64,000 nucleotides of DNA from Chlorella sorokiniana (GCA_025917655.1 CP084614.1:2480001-2544000); one strand, 5' to 3'. Shown: positions 21,101-33,500, numbered from the stretch's first letter. A program made the numbers and translations. Notes: generated from the letters alone by a model not told the origin.

Positions 21101-24100
21101 TGCCATAAATGGTGAGCAGTGATGGACCCCCTGCTGGCTGGCACGCAATGCGCCTGCAGTTTCCTGAAGCCACAGCCACCCGGAAAAGGCGCTGGTGGGC
21201 AGGCGACGCAACGCGGGGCAGCCGACTTTGCCGGGGCAGCAGCTGCCTCCCCAGCGCCCCCACGCACAGCTTCTCATGCAGCGCTGTCCCCGCCGCCGCC
21301 TTGGTTTCCGCGGCCGCCACGGCCGCCGCCTGCCTGTCGCGCAGCTGCTGCTCCAAGTCCAAGCACGCCTGAGTTGCCTGTGGGCAGTGAGGGAGGGGAT
21401 GAGGAGATGAATGAAAACACAAGAACAAACAAGAATCAGGAAGAGCTACAGCAGGAGAAGGGGCCCGCAGGCAAGAAATAACGCTGCTCTGTGGAGGGCG
21501 GAAGCTGCAGCCGGCGGCCAACAGTGCGTGATGCAAGATGGGAGCCGGGCAGCGGCCTGCCGCCCCACCTGCCAAATATCTGCCTGCGAGCCATCCTCGC
21601 CCCCGCCTGCGTGCCCGCAAGCAGCTCCGGCGGCGGCGCCTGCGTCAGCTGCGTCAGCGCCGCGCGCATCTCCCACTGCCGCCGCTTGCCCGCTGCTGCC
21701 GCCTGCCGCGCCTGCCGCTCCCGCGCATCGGCATGCTCCACCACCGCCGCCGCCTCTGCAAGCTGCTGCTCCAGCGCGGCCAGCTCTTGCCGTGCCCGCT
21801 GCGCTTCCGCCTCCAGCCCAGAAGTCTGCGATGGAGCACCACGATCTATCAGCACCCATAACCGACAGCGACGGCACGGGCAGCACCAGGCACCAGCAAG
21901 ACGTCCCGGTCAGGTCAGCAGCACCAACTCCCCCTCTCCAGAAGCTGTTGCCGCAGAGGCACGGCTGGCGACAGGTGGGAGGACACTATTCTGTCCGCCC
22001 ACACCTGGGGCCCCCCCCCATCCCCCGCCAAGCCCCCCCCCCCCCCCCACCTGCTGTGCGCAGCTGACGCCCAGGCTGGCATACTTCAGGTAGTACGGCG
22101 GCGGGATGGAGGTCTGGGTGGAGCCACGGCGGTAGAACTTGGAGCCATCGGGCGCATAGGCAGCCGCCACTCCGTGCGTCTGCCACGCCGCCATCTTGCA
22201 CTCCTCGGGCGTGGCGCCCAGCACCAGCCGTTCTGCGACAACGGCGGCAGCAGTCGGGGCTCAGCAATTGCGGCGACAGCGGCAACCGCTGCGGCAGCAT
22301 TTGCTTTGGCCGGAAGGGCTGGCAGGGAAGCCGTGCTGGGGAGCATGCCATGCCAGACTCTGCCCAGAGGTGCAGTGCACTCTGGAAATCAGTCAATCAG
22401 TCACTCCCGCGGAAGGGCTACGGTGCGGCGCCCCACCGATGTGTGCCTGGTCCACCAAGTTGTTCATGATGGGGCCCGCCACGCGGCGGTCGCCGCAGCG
22501 CAGCACCCGATACACGGTGGGCAGCTCGTAGGGGGGTGGCTGCCGGGCGGGATGGTGTGCTGCAGGGAGAGGCGGAGGAAAGGAGCGAGCTGCGCGGGCG
22601 TTGATAAGGCGTCGGTGAGGCGTGAGGAGCGGGCTTGCAGCCTGTTTGCTGACAATGCAGCTTCTGGAACGAGAGCGCAGGCAGCCTTGGCCCCCTCCTG
22701 CTTCTGCTCAAGCATCACCAACTGCTGTGCGCAAGCGCCACCTGTCGCACACGCGCCCTGCGCCCACACCCGCTCCCCGCCCACACCGACCCACCCACCC
22801 ACACCCACCCACCCGCCCCCACCTGCGGCGTGTCAAAGTTGACAACGTAGACCGCTGGCCTGATGCCTTGCCACCTGTGGCGGTTGATCATGCCACGCAG
22901 GAGCTGCGCGTCGCGCATGCTGTGCACCAAGAAAGCCTTGAGCTGCGCCCCAATGGCGGCCTCCACAGCCAGAGCAAACCTGCGGGCGGGTTGGGTGGGC
23001 CGCATGCGGGTGGCTCAGCGGGCTGCTGGTCGTGCGCTCCGCATGGGGGCTAGAAGGGGGTGGCTAGGGGATAAGACGTAATGTGGGAGGGTGGCTGGGG
23101 GTTGAGACGTAATGTGGGAGGGTGGCTAGGGGTCAAGACGTAGTGTGGGAGGGTGGCAAGGGATTGGGGTGGTGTGAAAAGACCGAGGGCAAGGCAAGGC
23201 GGTGCCGGACGCAGCATGCCCGGCAGGCACTTCCTGGCACACACGCCTTCCTGGCAGCTAGCGAGAAGGGCAGGAACATGCCAGGGGCACTTGGCCACTG
23301 AGGCGCAGCAGCAGCCCCCCCCAACCACACACACACACACACACACATTTGCAAACACACACATACACGCACACGCACACGCACACACACACGCACACAC
23401 ACCTGGCATCCTCCAGCGCCAAGTGCTGCCCCACGGGCCCGATGGGCGGCCGGCTGAACTGGCCCTTGGCCCGCGCCACCCCGCAACCAGCTCCACCATC
23501 GGCCTCCCCCAAAGTTGGCCACCTTGCTGCGCCCAGCCGCCCGCAGCTCTTGAACCTCCTGCTGCAGGCGCTTGATGTGGGCGTCGACCGCGGCGCACTG
23601 CTTGCGAAGGCTGTCGGCCTCCTCGTGCGCCCCTTTGGCGGCGTCGGCGGCATCCCGCAGCGCGGACTCCTGCTCCGCCAGCTCGTCGCGCAGCGCGTCG
23701 TCGGCGGCCTTGGCGGCGTCCACCTGGCGGTTGTACTGCTCGCAGGCCGCCTGGGTGGCCTGTACCGCCTCGTCCTTCACCTCCCGCACCGCACTCTCCA
23801 ACGTCTGCGGGCAGGAACACGCGTGTCAGCGCCAAGCGAAGCTGTAATTCAGACCGAGCATGGACGGCGCCGGCCCAGCTGGCCGGGCAGCCTGCAGATA
23901 GAAGCGGGTAAGGGCGGCGGCGGGCCGTGGCGCCGGCTGCTCGCCTCCTTGTGGCCCTGCGCATCGGCCAGCGCTTCCTGCAGCCGCTTGATCTTGGCCT
24001 GGGCCAGGTTCGCCTGCAGCAGAAGGGGGGCGGGAGCCAAGAACAGGGAAAGTCAGGGCAGGGGAGCCGGGCGGCAAGCAGCAGCGGCAGCTGGCGGCGG

Positions 24101-27100
24101 TTTCAGCCGCTCCTGGAGCGCCCAGCGGCTCCCCATTTGCGCGAAAGGTGGCCAAAGAACTCTGGCCACAGCTCGCCTGGCGGTGCGCCTCGCGCAGGTG
24201 CTGCTTCAGGCCTTCCCGCTCCGCCTCCAGGGCCGTGGCGCGCTCGGTGTACGCCGCAAGGAAGTGGCCCTGCAGGGAGGGTGGCAGCAGCGCGGTGCAC
24301 GCAGGCATCACAGGTCATCAAACGCATGCCACAAAATCACTTTCCCAGATCATCTAGTTTCCATCATTTCAAGCGGTAAAACAAAATCCTGATTCTGGGC
24401 ATCTTCCCGGCAGTCAAGCCAGCAGAGCAGCAGGACCTTCGCAGCTGTCCCGGACCCAGGCCCAGCAGCAGCAGCAGCAGCACCCCCACCTTGTCGTCCG
24501 TGGCCTGCCTCAGCGCGGCATGCTCCCGCCGCAGCTCCTCCGCCGCCGCCTCCGCCGCCGCCACGCGCTCCGGCATGGCCTCCAGCAGTTGTTGCGCTGC
24601 GGCAGCCGCCTTCTGGTGCTCCTCCACCATCGCCCAGGTCAGAACCTGCAGCGGGAGGGGGTGTTGCAGCAGCAGCGCAGGCGGCAGCAGTCGTTGCTGG
24701 GGGCTGGGGATGGCAGGGTGGGACGGACCGGCGACACAATTGCCTGGCTGCTCAGCACAGGGGCCCGTGTGACCAGCGGCCCAGCCCTGCGCGTGCAGAC
24801 GGAACACGCACCACTGCGACGGGCACCAGATAGCTGGCTCCCTGTTCCCGTCATCCCGTGCAAGCCTCCACCCAACCAGCCGCCGGCAATCTGCCTCCCA
24901 ACCACCAAGCTCCCCTCCCACTCAGCAGTCAGCTGCCCGCCGCTCTACACACCAACCGGCTTCCCCCTGCTGGCACCCTTGCAGCTGGCCTCCACCTCGC
25001 TTCCCACACACCCACCTGCTCCAGCTGCTCCACCTCGTCCCGCCAGGCCTGGATGCCCTCCAGCGCCGCAATCGACTTCTGCAGCTCAGCGTGCTCAGCG
25101 GCCATGGCGGCATACTCCTCTCGGATCTGCAGCCCAGCAGGAAGGCGGGGAGGCACCGGGCCAGGGAAGAAAGAACACTGTGTGTGCAGCTGATCCTTGA
25201 GGCGCAGCGTTGGCGAAGGAACGGAGAGGGTGGGGGCGCCGCGCTGAGGAAAGGACGGAGAGGATGGGGCGCGCTGCGCAGGGATCACGCCTCTGCACGG
25301 CAGCGCGGCCCCGGCGGCAAGGCTGGCGGACTCGGGCAAGGCCGCCGCCTGCCGCCTGCCTCACCTGCTCCACCTTCTCGTTCATGGCGCGGACTTGCTC
25401 CTTGGACACCTCCAGGCTGTAACTGATCTGTGGTGGGGAGACGGGGGGCATGCGCACACAGGGAGCAGTACAGGTGGGCGGCAGGGAGGCAGCCACACAG
25501 CCCTTCACGCGCCCAAGGCTGCAAAGCCCTGCAGCAGCAGCCGCATAAAGCAGCAGCGCCGGCACCTGCTCCAGGCTGGTGGCCTCCATGTACAGCTGGA
25601 ACTTCTCCTGGTCAGCCTGCGGCCGTGGACAGGACACCGCGGGGAGGAGACGGCAGCTGAGGGCGGAGGCAACCCTGGTGGTATCTACTCATCCTGTTTG
25701 GGGCCAGCGAGCACCCCCAGCACCCCCAAACAAGCCACCGTCAGGCAGCGGCAGCGAGCCTGGCGCACGCCCCCGACAGCACCTTGGTGCTGCTGCCCGC
25801 CAGGAAGTTGCGAGCGGTGTCCTGGGTCATGACACATACCTGCGGCCAGGGCAGCACATGCCAGCGGTCTGCTGCAGCTGCCGGTCCGGGTACGCAGGGA
25901 TCGCTCCGGAGGGAAGGACAACGCAGAGCAGCCTGTCGCAAGCAAGCGGAGAGCAGCAGCGCCAGCGGCACCTTGCCCCACCCACTTCATCCCACCCTGC
26001 AACCCACCGGGTTGGCGGCATTCAGGCCAAGCGTCTGCAGCATGGCATCGAGATCCTCACGCTTGCGGCCCTGGATCCTGCAGGACGCACAGGTGGGGCA
26101 GGGCGGAGCGCAGCGCGCGGCTCAGGCCCGATGCGGGGCCCACGATCTGCATGCATGCACCTGTGCGCTTGAACCAAGTCGGGAAGCGAGCCGGGCAAGG
26201 GTGAGCTGTCCGTGCTGCTGCCTGCGCCATGCATCGGTGCAAACCATGCGCTGGTGCATGTTGTGCAAGTGAGGAAAAGAGGCTCGCGTTGCCCCGTCGC
26301 AGCCGGCGCGCCTGCCGTGCTGGTCCTTCAGCAGGTAGGCTGAGGACTGGCCGATGCGCGAGATGTGGCGCTCCACGGTGATGGTGTCGCCAAACACGGC
26401 GTGGCGGAACCCGTCAAAGCCCTTGTACGGCTTGTTGTACACTGCAGGGTGCGCGGGCCAATGCATGTGTGTGTGAGCGGGGGAGGGGGTGGTGTGCGGA
26501 GTGTGTGTGGGGGCGGTCGGAGGGGAGGGGCACACGTTGCGAATGGAAGGGTGGCAGCCGGGCAGGAGTGGCAGAGGGGATGCACAGGCTGGCAGGGCAG
26601 CAAGCAAAGCACAGTGGCTCGGCAGGCTGAACGGACGTGGTGCAGGCCATTCAAGCGTACCTGTGACGCGGATCACCGCTTCATCTGCCCCAGTGCGGAT
26701 GAGCTGCACAGGCAGGGGGAGAAGGGGGAGGCAGCATTAACGGTGCACAGCAGCGGCACCACTGCACACGGCAGCCGAAAGAACAGAGCTTCCAGCGCCC
26801 ACGATGCATGGCCACAGCATGGCAGGCCGAGGCGGGCGCAGCTGCAGCCCGGCTTCCGCCCAGCTGCCGCGCACCTTCTGGAAGGACTTGGCGCGCCCGG
26901 TGGCGTTGGCACGCACGCCTAGGCAGCACTGCAGCGCCTGCAGCACCGCGCTCTTGCCGCTGCCGTTGGTGCCGCTGACAAAGGTCACGTGCTGCAGGGG
27001 TGGGGGCAGGTGCGCGTTGCAGACTGTGAGGCCTGCAGGAGGCGCTGGCAGGGCTGCCGCTGACCCTCCCCTGCCCAATCGCATGTAGTCGCCGCCTAGC

Positions 27101-27602
27101 AGGCTCACTGCCGCTGCTTAGACTGCCCAGCTCGATTTCAAAGCAGCTAAGCTGCCCCACCTGGCCAAAGTCCATAGAAAAGTTCTCGTGGCACATGAAG
27201 TTGATGATCTCGATGCTTTTCAGGTGGCCGGGCAGGCCGGTAGCGCGCATGCCGCCCTGCCCAAGCGGAACCGCTTCCTGCAGCTGGGGGGGAGGGGGCA
27301 GCGCTGGCAGCAAGCTGGGCACTGACGTTTGCCCGCCGCGCAGCCAGACAGCAGGCAACTGGACGCCCGTCCACCGCGCTGCAGCGCAGCCGCAGCAAGC
27401 GAGGCGGCGGGCGACGGGCAGCGGCTTGCCACCTGGCTTTCCGACGACATGCTGGCGGCGGCAGACGTAGCTCGCGGGTCTGCAGTGCGAATACCGAATC
27501 GCGCGCGGATGGCGGCGCCGTCTGCCCCCACCGCACCGCGCTTGGCGGCCCTCTGGCCCTCATACTCAAAGTCTGCATCCACGCGCCGCTTGCCCTCGCG
27601 CC
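18105..27602 (-). CDS. SMC6: SMC6, ATPase subunit of the SMC5/6 complex
   Basis: About 28 small exons give a full SMC protein. N-terminal head: LKSIEIINFMCHENFSMDFG, Walker A FVSGTNGSGKSAVLQAL (about 26990-26880), IRTGADEAVIRVT, VERHISRIGQSSAYLLKDQ, and Q-loop region NPV then CVMTQDTARNFLAGSS. Two coiled-coil arms follow (for example ELQKSIAALEGIQAWRDEVE). The hinge lies around 23500-22100, with FSRPPIGPVGQHLALEDAR, KAFLVHSMRDAQLLRGMIN and YYLKYASLG. C-terminal head: LVNTKFRSYMWKKGH, signature LSGGERSYTTVAFTLALG (about 18925), Walker B region MPFRAMDEFDV, FMDAINRRVAMQNLFAF, and a C-terminus ending RANATQVA with stop at 18105-18107. The FMCHE and DEFDV motifs separate SMC6 from RAD50 and other SMCs. 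It works in nuclear DNA repair and replication stress. Frame slips at G runs occur in the hinge and between LALG and HTEM. If not fused upstream, the start could be an in-frame ATG near 27451 (MSSESQ). Confidence 0.9.
18755..18830. repeat. CA-rich microsatellite in SMC6 intron
   Basis: Runs of (CA)n broken by CCC triplets lie between the DEFDV exon and the FMDAINRR exon. Confidence 0.7.
19280..19640. repeat. GT/GGGT-rich low-complexity tract in SMC6 introns
   Basis: GT microsatellites at about 19280-19380 and a G-tract-rich stretch at about 19500-19625 flank the short exon FRSYMWKKGHS. On the transcribed (minus) sense they are C-rich. Confidence 0.65.
23045..23165. repeat. 31-bp minisatellite in SMC6 intron
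   Basis: Three to four copies of a 31-bp unit containing GACGTAATGTGGGAGGGTGG, with small variants. It is intronic, next to the hinge-coding exons. Confidence 0.7.
23315..23403. repeat. AC-repeat microsatellite in SMC6 intron
   Basis: About 85 bp of (AC)n with scattered changes, ending at the exon that encodes the hinge stretch PPIGPVGQHLALEDAR. Confidence 0.7.
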
Positions 27603-27781
27603 TGCATGGCTTGCGGCGGGAAGGGGAGTGAGGAGGACGGCAGCAGCAGTGGTTTCATGGAGGCGGGAGTGCCCGTGGCACCTGCAGTATATTTATGGTA
27701 CCCCGGTACAGGCACGCAGCAGCATCGCAGAGATTTGCGCGGCACCGCTTCCGTTTGTTTGAAGTGAGGCACCAGCGGCGC

Positions 27782-28365
27782 TCACTTGCTGCGCCGCTCC
27801 TGGCTAGGCAGCGCCACGTTGCGGCTGCGCTCCGTGGCCTCGCCCAGCACGGCCGCCACAGGCCGGCGCTCGGGTTCTCTGCTGCTGCAGGCTGGGCCGC
27901 CGGCGTTCTCGTCGTTCTCGCCGCGGGCGCCTGCTGCCGCCGCGTCCGCTGCAAGCGCCTCCAGGAGGTCGCGGCGGCGCCGCTGCACGCCCTCCTTATC
28001 GACCAGGATCTCCTCCAGCTCTTCCGGGGTTATATCTTCTCCGTCACCATCCTCATACCTGTCCCGAAATGGGCCGAACACACCATGCTGCCGATGAACA
28101 TGACGGATGAAGGCAGACAGCTGAGAGCAGCCGTAATGCAACGTCGGTGTAGGCCGCCAGCCCGGCCCGCTCACCTGATGTGGAACAGCAGGGGCCACAC
28201 CACGCCCGCTCCATCCTTCACATTTGCAGTGACGCGCTGCACCACGCCCTTATAAGTCCCTCCAGGCTCGCTCAGGTCCGGGTTAGGGCTGAAGAACTTG
28301 CTGACCTCGGCTCCCAAGTACACGGCCCTTGCCTGTTTGACCGTGATCATAGCGAATGCAGACAA
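27782..28365 (-). CDS. Tudor/Agenet-like domain unit, possibly the true N-terminus of SMC6
   Basis: Exon 1 (28365-28173) reads MSAFAMITVKQARAVYLGAE, VSKFFSPNPDLSEPGGTYKG and VWPLLFHIR up to CAG|GTGAGC. Exon 2 (from about 28057) reads YEDGDGEDITPEELEEILVD, then a charged tail ending PSQERRSK. The pattern of an altered-by-G/TYKGVV strand followed by (H/V)xYEDGDxEDIxxEEL is typical of Tudor/Agenet-like chromatin-reader folds in plant and algal proteins. The apparent stop sits inside a perfect donor, AA|GTGAGC. Splicing to the acceptor at 27602 keeps the frame and gives SKREGKRRVDADFEYEG, leading into SMC6. So this may be a separate protein of about 160 residues or the N-terminal domain of SMC6. 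It faces the Rieske gene across about 250 bp. Confidence 0.55.
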
Positions 28366-28614
28366 GCAGGGGTTTACGGGCCAAGGTGCGCCGCACTGGG
28401 GAGTTCCAATTCAAGCACTTGAACCACCCCTAACAACATACAGACCGCGAGCCCTGCAATCGCATGAATGGGTCCGGATGAGATGTCAGCCATTGGCCGA
28501 GGCTGACATCGACCCCCGTCAACCATAGGCAGGGTCCCTTTCTTCTGCTGCCAATCTCCATTCAGCAACGCCCATTACCGCAGTCAGTCTATTGTTAACG
28601 TCGATAACATCCAT
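28366..28614. promoter_or_regulatory. Short bidirectional promoter region
   Basis: Only about 250 bp separate the minus-strand Tudor/SMC6 start from the plus-strand Rieske start, so the two genes probably share a promoter. I see no clear TATA box or named element. Confidence 0.5.
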
Positions 28615-29820
28615 ATGAACTCATCCATCATGGTGGCCACTGCTTTTGCTGTCCGCCCCGCTGTGGCGACCCGCCCCACCGCTCGCCGCTCCTCCCTGCG
28701 CGTTCAGGTGAGCACATTCATGCGGATGACAATGGGTACTGGTCGACAGCCCGTCAGTCGATGGCTTGGCGACGGGCTCAGCCGAGGGCTAGGAGGGTTC
28801 TGGGAACTGCAGCGCCCAGTCTTTTGGCTGCACAGCAACATTGCGTGCACGATGTGGCGGGTGGTTGTGCTGAGATCCGGTGCTAGGGACGATGGCGGTC
28901 CTGCCCCACTGGAACATGCACGGTGGCAGCGCCGCCGCCGCATTCCAGTCTTCCCTCAGCTGGTCCCTTCGAGCAAGTCCTTCGCTCACAGTGTTGGCAC
29001 TCTTGTTCTTGAATCATTTGTTGTTAAAATCCTGCTGCAGGCGGCATGGACCAGCACCGGCGTGAAGGACTTTGAGCTGGGCAGCGCTGGCGGCAAGAAG
29101 GTGGGCATTCCCTTGCGGCTGCAGGCCTGTGTTCCTGTGCTGCCCGGAACACTTTAGCTTGCTGTCTGAAGTTGCGTGTCTGCTGCTGGTGCGGTTTGCT
29201 CACTTTAGACGGCTCCCTTGTATTGCGCCCTGTGCACAGGTGGTGGAGATTGACGGCCAGCGCGTCCTGCTGGCGGCAGTGGGCGAGGAGGTGCGGGCAG
29301 TGAGCAACAAATGCTCCCATCTGGGCTTGCCGCTCGTGGGCAAGACGGCGCTGCTGCAAGGCGAGGTCGCCAACGGGTGAGGCCTCGCTGTCGGGAGGAC
29401 GGAACCGCCTTGGTTGTGGTTGCTGCTTGGCTTGCAAGCGCTGGAGAGCCCCGCCACCCTGCCCGACAGCTCTCTGCCTCACGCATGCCCTGCGCCATGC
29501 AGGTGTGTCACCTGCCCCGCCCACGGCACCAAGTTCGACCTGACCACCGGACAGCCAGTGGGCGAGTGGTGCCCCAAGATGCCTTCCCTGCCTTTTGTGC
29601 GTCGCTGCTCGCACTGTGGCCATACTAAGGCTACATGGCCCTCCGTTTCCACCGCCCGTGCCCTTGCGGGGTGCCCTTACAGGACGCCCTTCCAGGATGA
29701 TGTCTGCGTGGAACAACTGCCTCCTCCGCGCAGGTCGGCAAGATTGGTGACACGCCCAAGCCGCTTCCCACCTTTGAGGCACGCATCGCGGAGAGCGGCG
29801 AGATCGAGGTCAACGTCTGA
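28615..29820 (+). CDS. Plastid Rieske-type [2Fe-2S] protein
   Basis: Five exons. Exon 1 (28615-28708) gives MNSSIMVATAFAVRPAVATR and a basic Ser/Arg stretch, a good chloroplast transit peptide. Then WTSTGVKDFELGSAGGKK (29041-29100), VVEIDGQRVLLAAVGEEVRA with SNKCSHLGLPLVGKTALLQG (from 29240), CVTCPAHGTKFDLTTGQPVG (from 29503), and VGKIGDTPKPLPTFEARIAE to the stop at 29818-29820. Cluster ligands C-x-H and C-x2-H are intact. All splice sites are GT-AG and all exons join in frame, making this one of the few error-free genes here. The mature protein of about 120 residues has no membrane segment, so it is a soluble Rieske ferredoxin, not the cytochrome b6f Rieske subunit. The plant/algal protein PSB33/TEF5 is a possible relative. 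Confidence 0.85.
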
Positions 29821-30532
29821 GTGCCTGCTCCGGCGCTCAACTGTCGGTGGCGATGCCCAGCTTGCCCGCCTGTCGTGGATGGCTGCCGAGCGCCTCTGGC
29901 CGAGCGCCGCTACCTCTGGCCGAGACAACTCTGATGCGCCCGCCTGTGGATTTTTGAACCTTGCTGTTTTCCATTGTCTGCCTCTGCACCACGAGAAGAA
30001 AACTTTCGACTGTGCCATCTCCTTAACCTTTCTGCTGACACCAGCAGCCGACAATACAAGGGTGTGCAGCCAAGGTTGTGCGGCGGTACTCCCGCGCGTC
30101 TGAGGTGTGCCTATTTGCGAGCGCTGCGACTGCCTAGGAGGTCCGCATTCTCTCTCTGCAGTCTGGAAACTTCAAGATGGATGCCAAGTGACAAGAAGCT
30201 TTGACTGGCCCCGATCGCATCGCTGGTGAGCAGCGCTGCAGGCACGCGGCTCCATCATGCATACCATTGGCATGGCCGTGAGACATCGCTATCCCCGCTG
30301 GCCGCCTGCCGTCCTGCCTGCTGCCTTGGGCGGCTTATGCCACTTCTGCGGGGGCGTGGGGAACCTCGTCAGATCAGTAACGGGTTATGTGCGCCTTTAC
30401 AATGCTGTGGGCCATCGCTTAACTGAGAGGGCCCCTCCACCACTGCCCGCCGTGCCCCCTCGCGTACTCTGTGGCGCTGCTCACTCGCTGCGCATCCTTT
30501 GCTGCAGGGGCTAGGGCTAGGAGCGGGGCGCC
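29821..30532. other. Intergenic between Rieske gene and E3 ligase gene
   Basis: 3' flank of the Rieske gene and upstream region of the E3 gene. Short open frames only; an additional 5' exon of the E3 gene could hide here. Confidence 0.35.
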
Positions 30533-33500
30533 ATGCCGCCGCTTGCCCTGGCTGGAAAGCAGGTCATCGAAGATGTGGCTGGCTCAGACTCGGACGACGA
30601 CGCCCCAGAGAAGGTCACCGAAGAGGACGGTGCGGCCAGGGCCGGCGAGGCAGACGAAATCTCCCAGTCGCCGCTCGTGACAGACGACGGCGGCGGTGAG
30701 GAAGACGTGCAGCAGCCAGGCGGGGCGCAGGGACGGCAGGGGCCATTGCAGCTGGTGGATGAGCTGTCGGGGCACGTCGGTGAGCTGGCATGCGGCGCGG
30801 TCGGCTGCCACCGCCGCCGTGATGCCCTGCACGCCGCCAGAAGCTCGTCTCTGACCTCGGGGCCTGGGTTGGACATGATCCAAGAACTCACTCAACCCCT
30901 GATTGGCTGTGCTGCGCTGCTCCAGAGACTTCCTTGGAGGAGGAACTCGTGGCAGAGAATAATAGGAGTGGCAGCGACACGGGTGGGGCCTGCTGACCGC
31001 CAGCTGTCCGCCCCGACGAGCAGCTGCATGCAGCGCAGGGCGTGCGAGCCGCGATTGTGCAATGCCTGGCGATGCGCGAGCCTCATTCCCGAAGAAGAAG
31101 CGCAGCTGTTCTCTTCTCGCAAATGCTGCACGCCCGCTGTCGCCGCCCGCCGCAGGGGGCCGCATGGGACGGACTCGCCGCCGCTAGGGGATGACGATGT
31201 TCCCGACCTCGTTTCTGACGCATCGGACATCTCTTCGGTTTCAGAAGATGACGAGCCTGACGACATGCCTGAACCCGAGCCTGTGCAATCTGCCGCCCCT
31301 GTATTGGGCGCCGGCGGCGCGTCGGAGCCCCAAGGAGGTGCGGCCGCCACACCGCCCCTCTGCTCGCGTTCTTAACCTGTCGCCTGCCGCTGGCGGCTGC
31401 CCCGATGTCTGCTGGAGGCTGGCGGCGCTCCTTCCCATTTGCCTCGTTTGGTCGCCAAGATGGCCACCTGCTGCCACCTACAACCACAGGCGTCTTCAGC
31501 GACCCACCTAGCTCAGCCGACCCCCTCAGCGCTCGACACCCTACTCCGCCTCTGGTCAGCTGCGCAGCGCGCCTGTTTCATTTGCTGCGCTGCCCGCTTA
31601 CCCACGCTGCTGGAAGCTGTCCGCAAGCTCCGTCTGACTTTCTCCCCTCACCACCCCTGGTTCACCCACCCATCCCTGGGTGCCAGGCGTCGGGCAGCGT
31701 GACGACCTGCGCGCCCCGCAGGCGCCCCCAACATGCAGCCGCCCCCGCAGCGCAGCCGCCCCCGCAGCGCAGCCGCCCCCGCCGCCCCACAGCCGCCCCC
31801 ACATGCAGCCGCCCCCGCAGCGCAGCCGCCCCCAGCGCAGCTGCCCCCGCGGCGCAGCCACGGCCGCCCAGCGTTCAGCCCCAGCCGCAGCCGCAGCCCA
31901 CACCGGGGCGCAGTTTGCGCAGCACCAGCGGCAGCGGCAGCAGCAGCGGCAGCGTCACGCGAAGCCGGCCAGGGTGAAACGAGTGGTGGCCCAGGTGGTC
32001 AACGATGAGAGGCTGCGGGAGGCGCTTCGCCTGGAGGAAGAGTGGGTGCCGGGTTGGTGTTGCTGGCTGTGCATCTCCGCCCGCATCCCGGGAAGCCGCA
32101 TGGCAGCTGCGACTCGCCGCCCACCTGCGCAGCACTGCTGGCAGTCCCGTATCTGATGTCATTTGTCGGGCGCCTTGCCACTCCGCTTCCCCGTGCGGAT
32201 CTATGAGCACGCTCCAATCTCCTCCCGCTTGCCACGTGCTTGGCCCTCACCTCACCTCTTGCCTGCGCTGCGCTGCGCTGTCGCTGCAGGCAGCGCAAGG
32301 CGCTGCGCAAGCAGCTGGGGTTGGGCGAGGACGAGGATCGGGTGGAAGCCGAAGACCCAGGTGACCCGCTGCCTGCCTGCCTGCGAATCGTGCGCTGCCC
32401 GCTCGGCTGCCCCGTTGCGTGAGGCTGGCGGAGCTGATTGCATGCCCCGCTGCAGTGCTGGGCGGCTGCGCGCTGCTGAAGGGGTGCAAGGACAAGGGGG
32501 CGTCGTGCGAGGTGCGCCCTGTTCTGCCCGCCATGGCCCCTCCCAGCTGAATCTCCATCCAATACTTCATCTTGGCAGCACAGGGCACGTGTTTCATGTG
32601 GCCTTGTTGCCCCATACTAGCATGTGCCCTGTCGCCTGCCTCCTTTCCACCCACCATTCAGCTCCCTGCTTTGGTGCTGCGGTATGTTCCACGCCTGCTT
32701 CTGCCGCCCATGCAGCCTCCCACGCCTGCTTCCTGCCTGCCCCTGCAGGCTCCCAAACCGACCGCTACGAGCTGCTGCTCCGCCGGCCATCACCTGTTCT
32801 TCCACAAGGATTGCTGGCGCAAGGAGCACCCGCGTGAGGGGGCGGCCGCTGCTGCTGCTGAGGGGCCCGCTGCTGCGACCCGCGCATGCAAGGGCTTTCA
32901 TTCAGAACCCTGTCCCGGCCCCCTTGCATGCTGGGCGTTGCCCGCGAGCTGTCCACTTGGTTGCCCTGGCTGGCTGCCGTCCTCGGTCGGCTGCTTCGAT
33001 TGCCCCTCGCTGGACTGGGCTGCCTGATGCATTGAGCTGGCCCCTGGTCCCCCTCCCCCTGGCCCCCAACGGTCCCGCGCAGTGCGCATGGTGGATGCCA
33101 AGGGGCACGAGGAGGAGGTGTCAGGCAAGGACTTCAAGTTTGGGCCCTACACCAGACAGGTGGGTACCTCTCCCCTCTTTTTGCCTTTCCTTCCTTCGCT
33201 TTGCCTTGAAGGAACCTTCCAGGCAGCCTCCAGCAGCGACCACCGCCTGCAGCGCTCTGCATCATGCGCGGTGCGACGCTGTGCGCCACCCCCGCCGCTC
33301 AGAGCTCTTCCCCACACAGGGCGTCGCTGCGCCCACCGCGTGTGCTGCTGCAGTCGGACCGCAAGCCATGTGTGCGGCCGGGCTGCCCGGGGATCATGTT
33401 GTTTATCGAGGGCCCCAACAAGTACCCAATCTGCAATCTTGAGGTGGAGAGCAGGGTGCGTGGATGGTGGCGGTGGGGTGGGGCATGCTTGTGAGGGGTG

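Noticed and set aside
18105-27602. RAD50 or another SMC in place of SMC6
   Set aside because: There is a hinge in place of a zinc hook, and the NFMCHE, LSGGERSYTTVA and DEFDVFMDA motifs fit SMC6.
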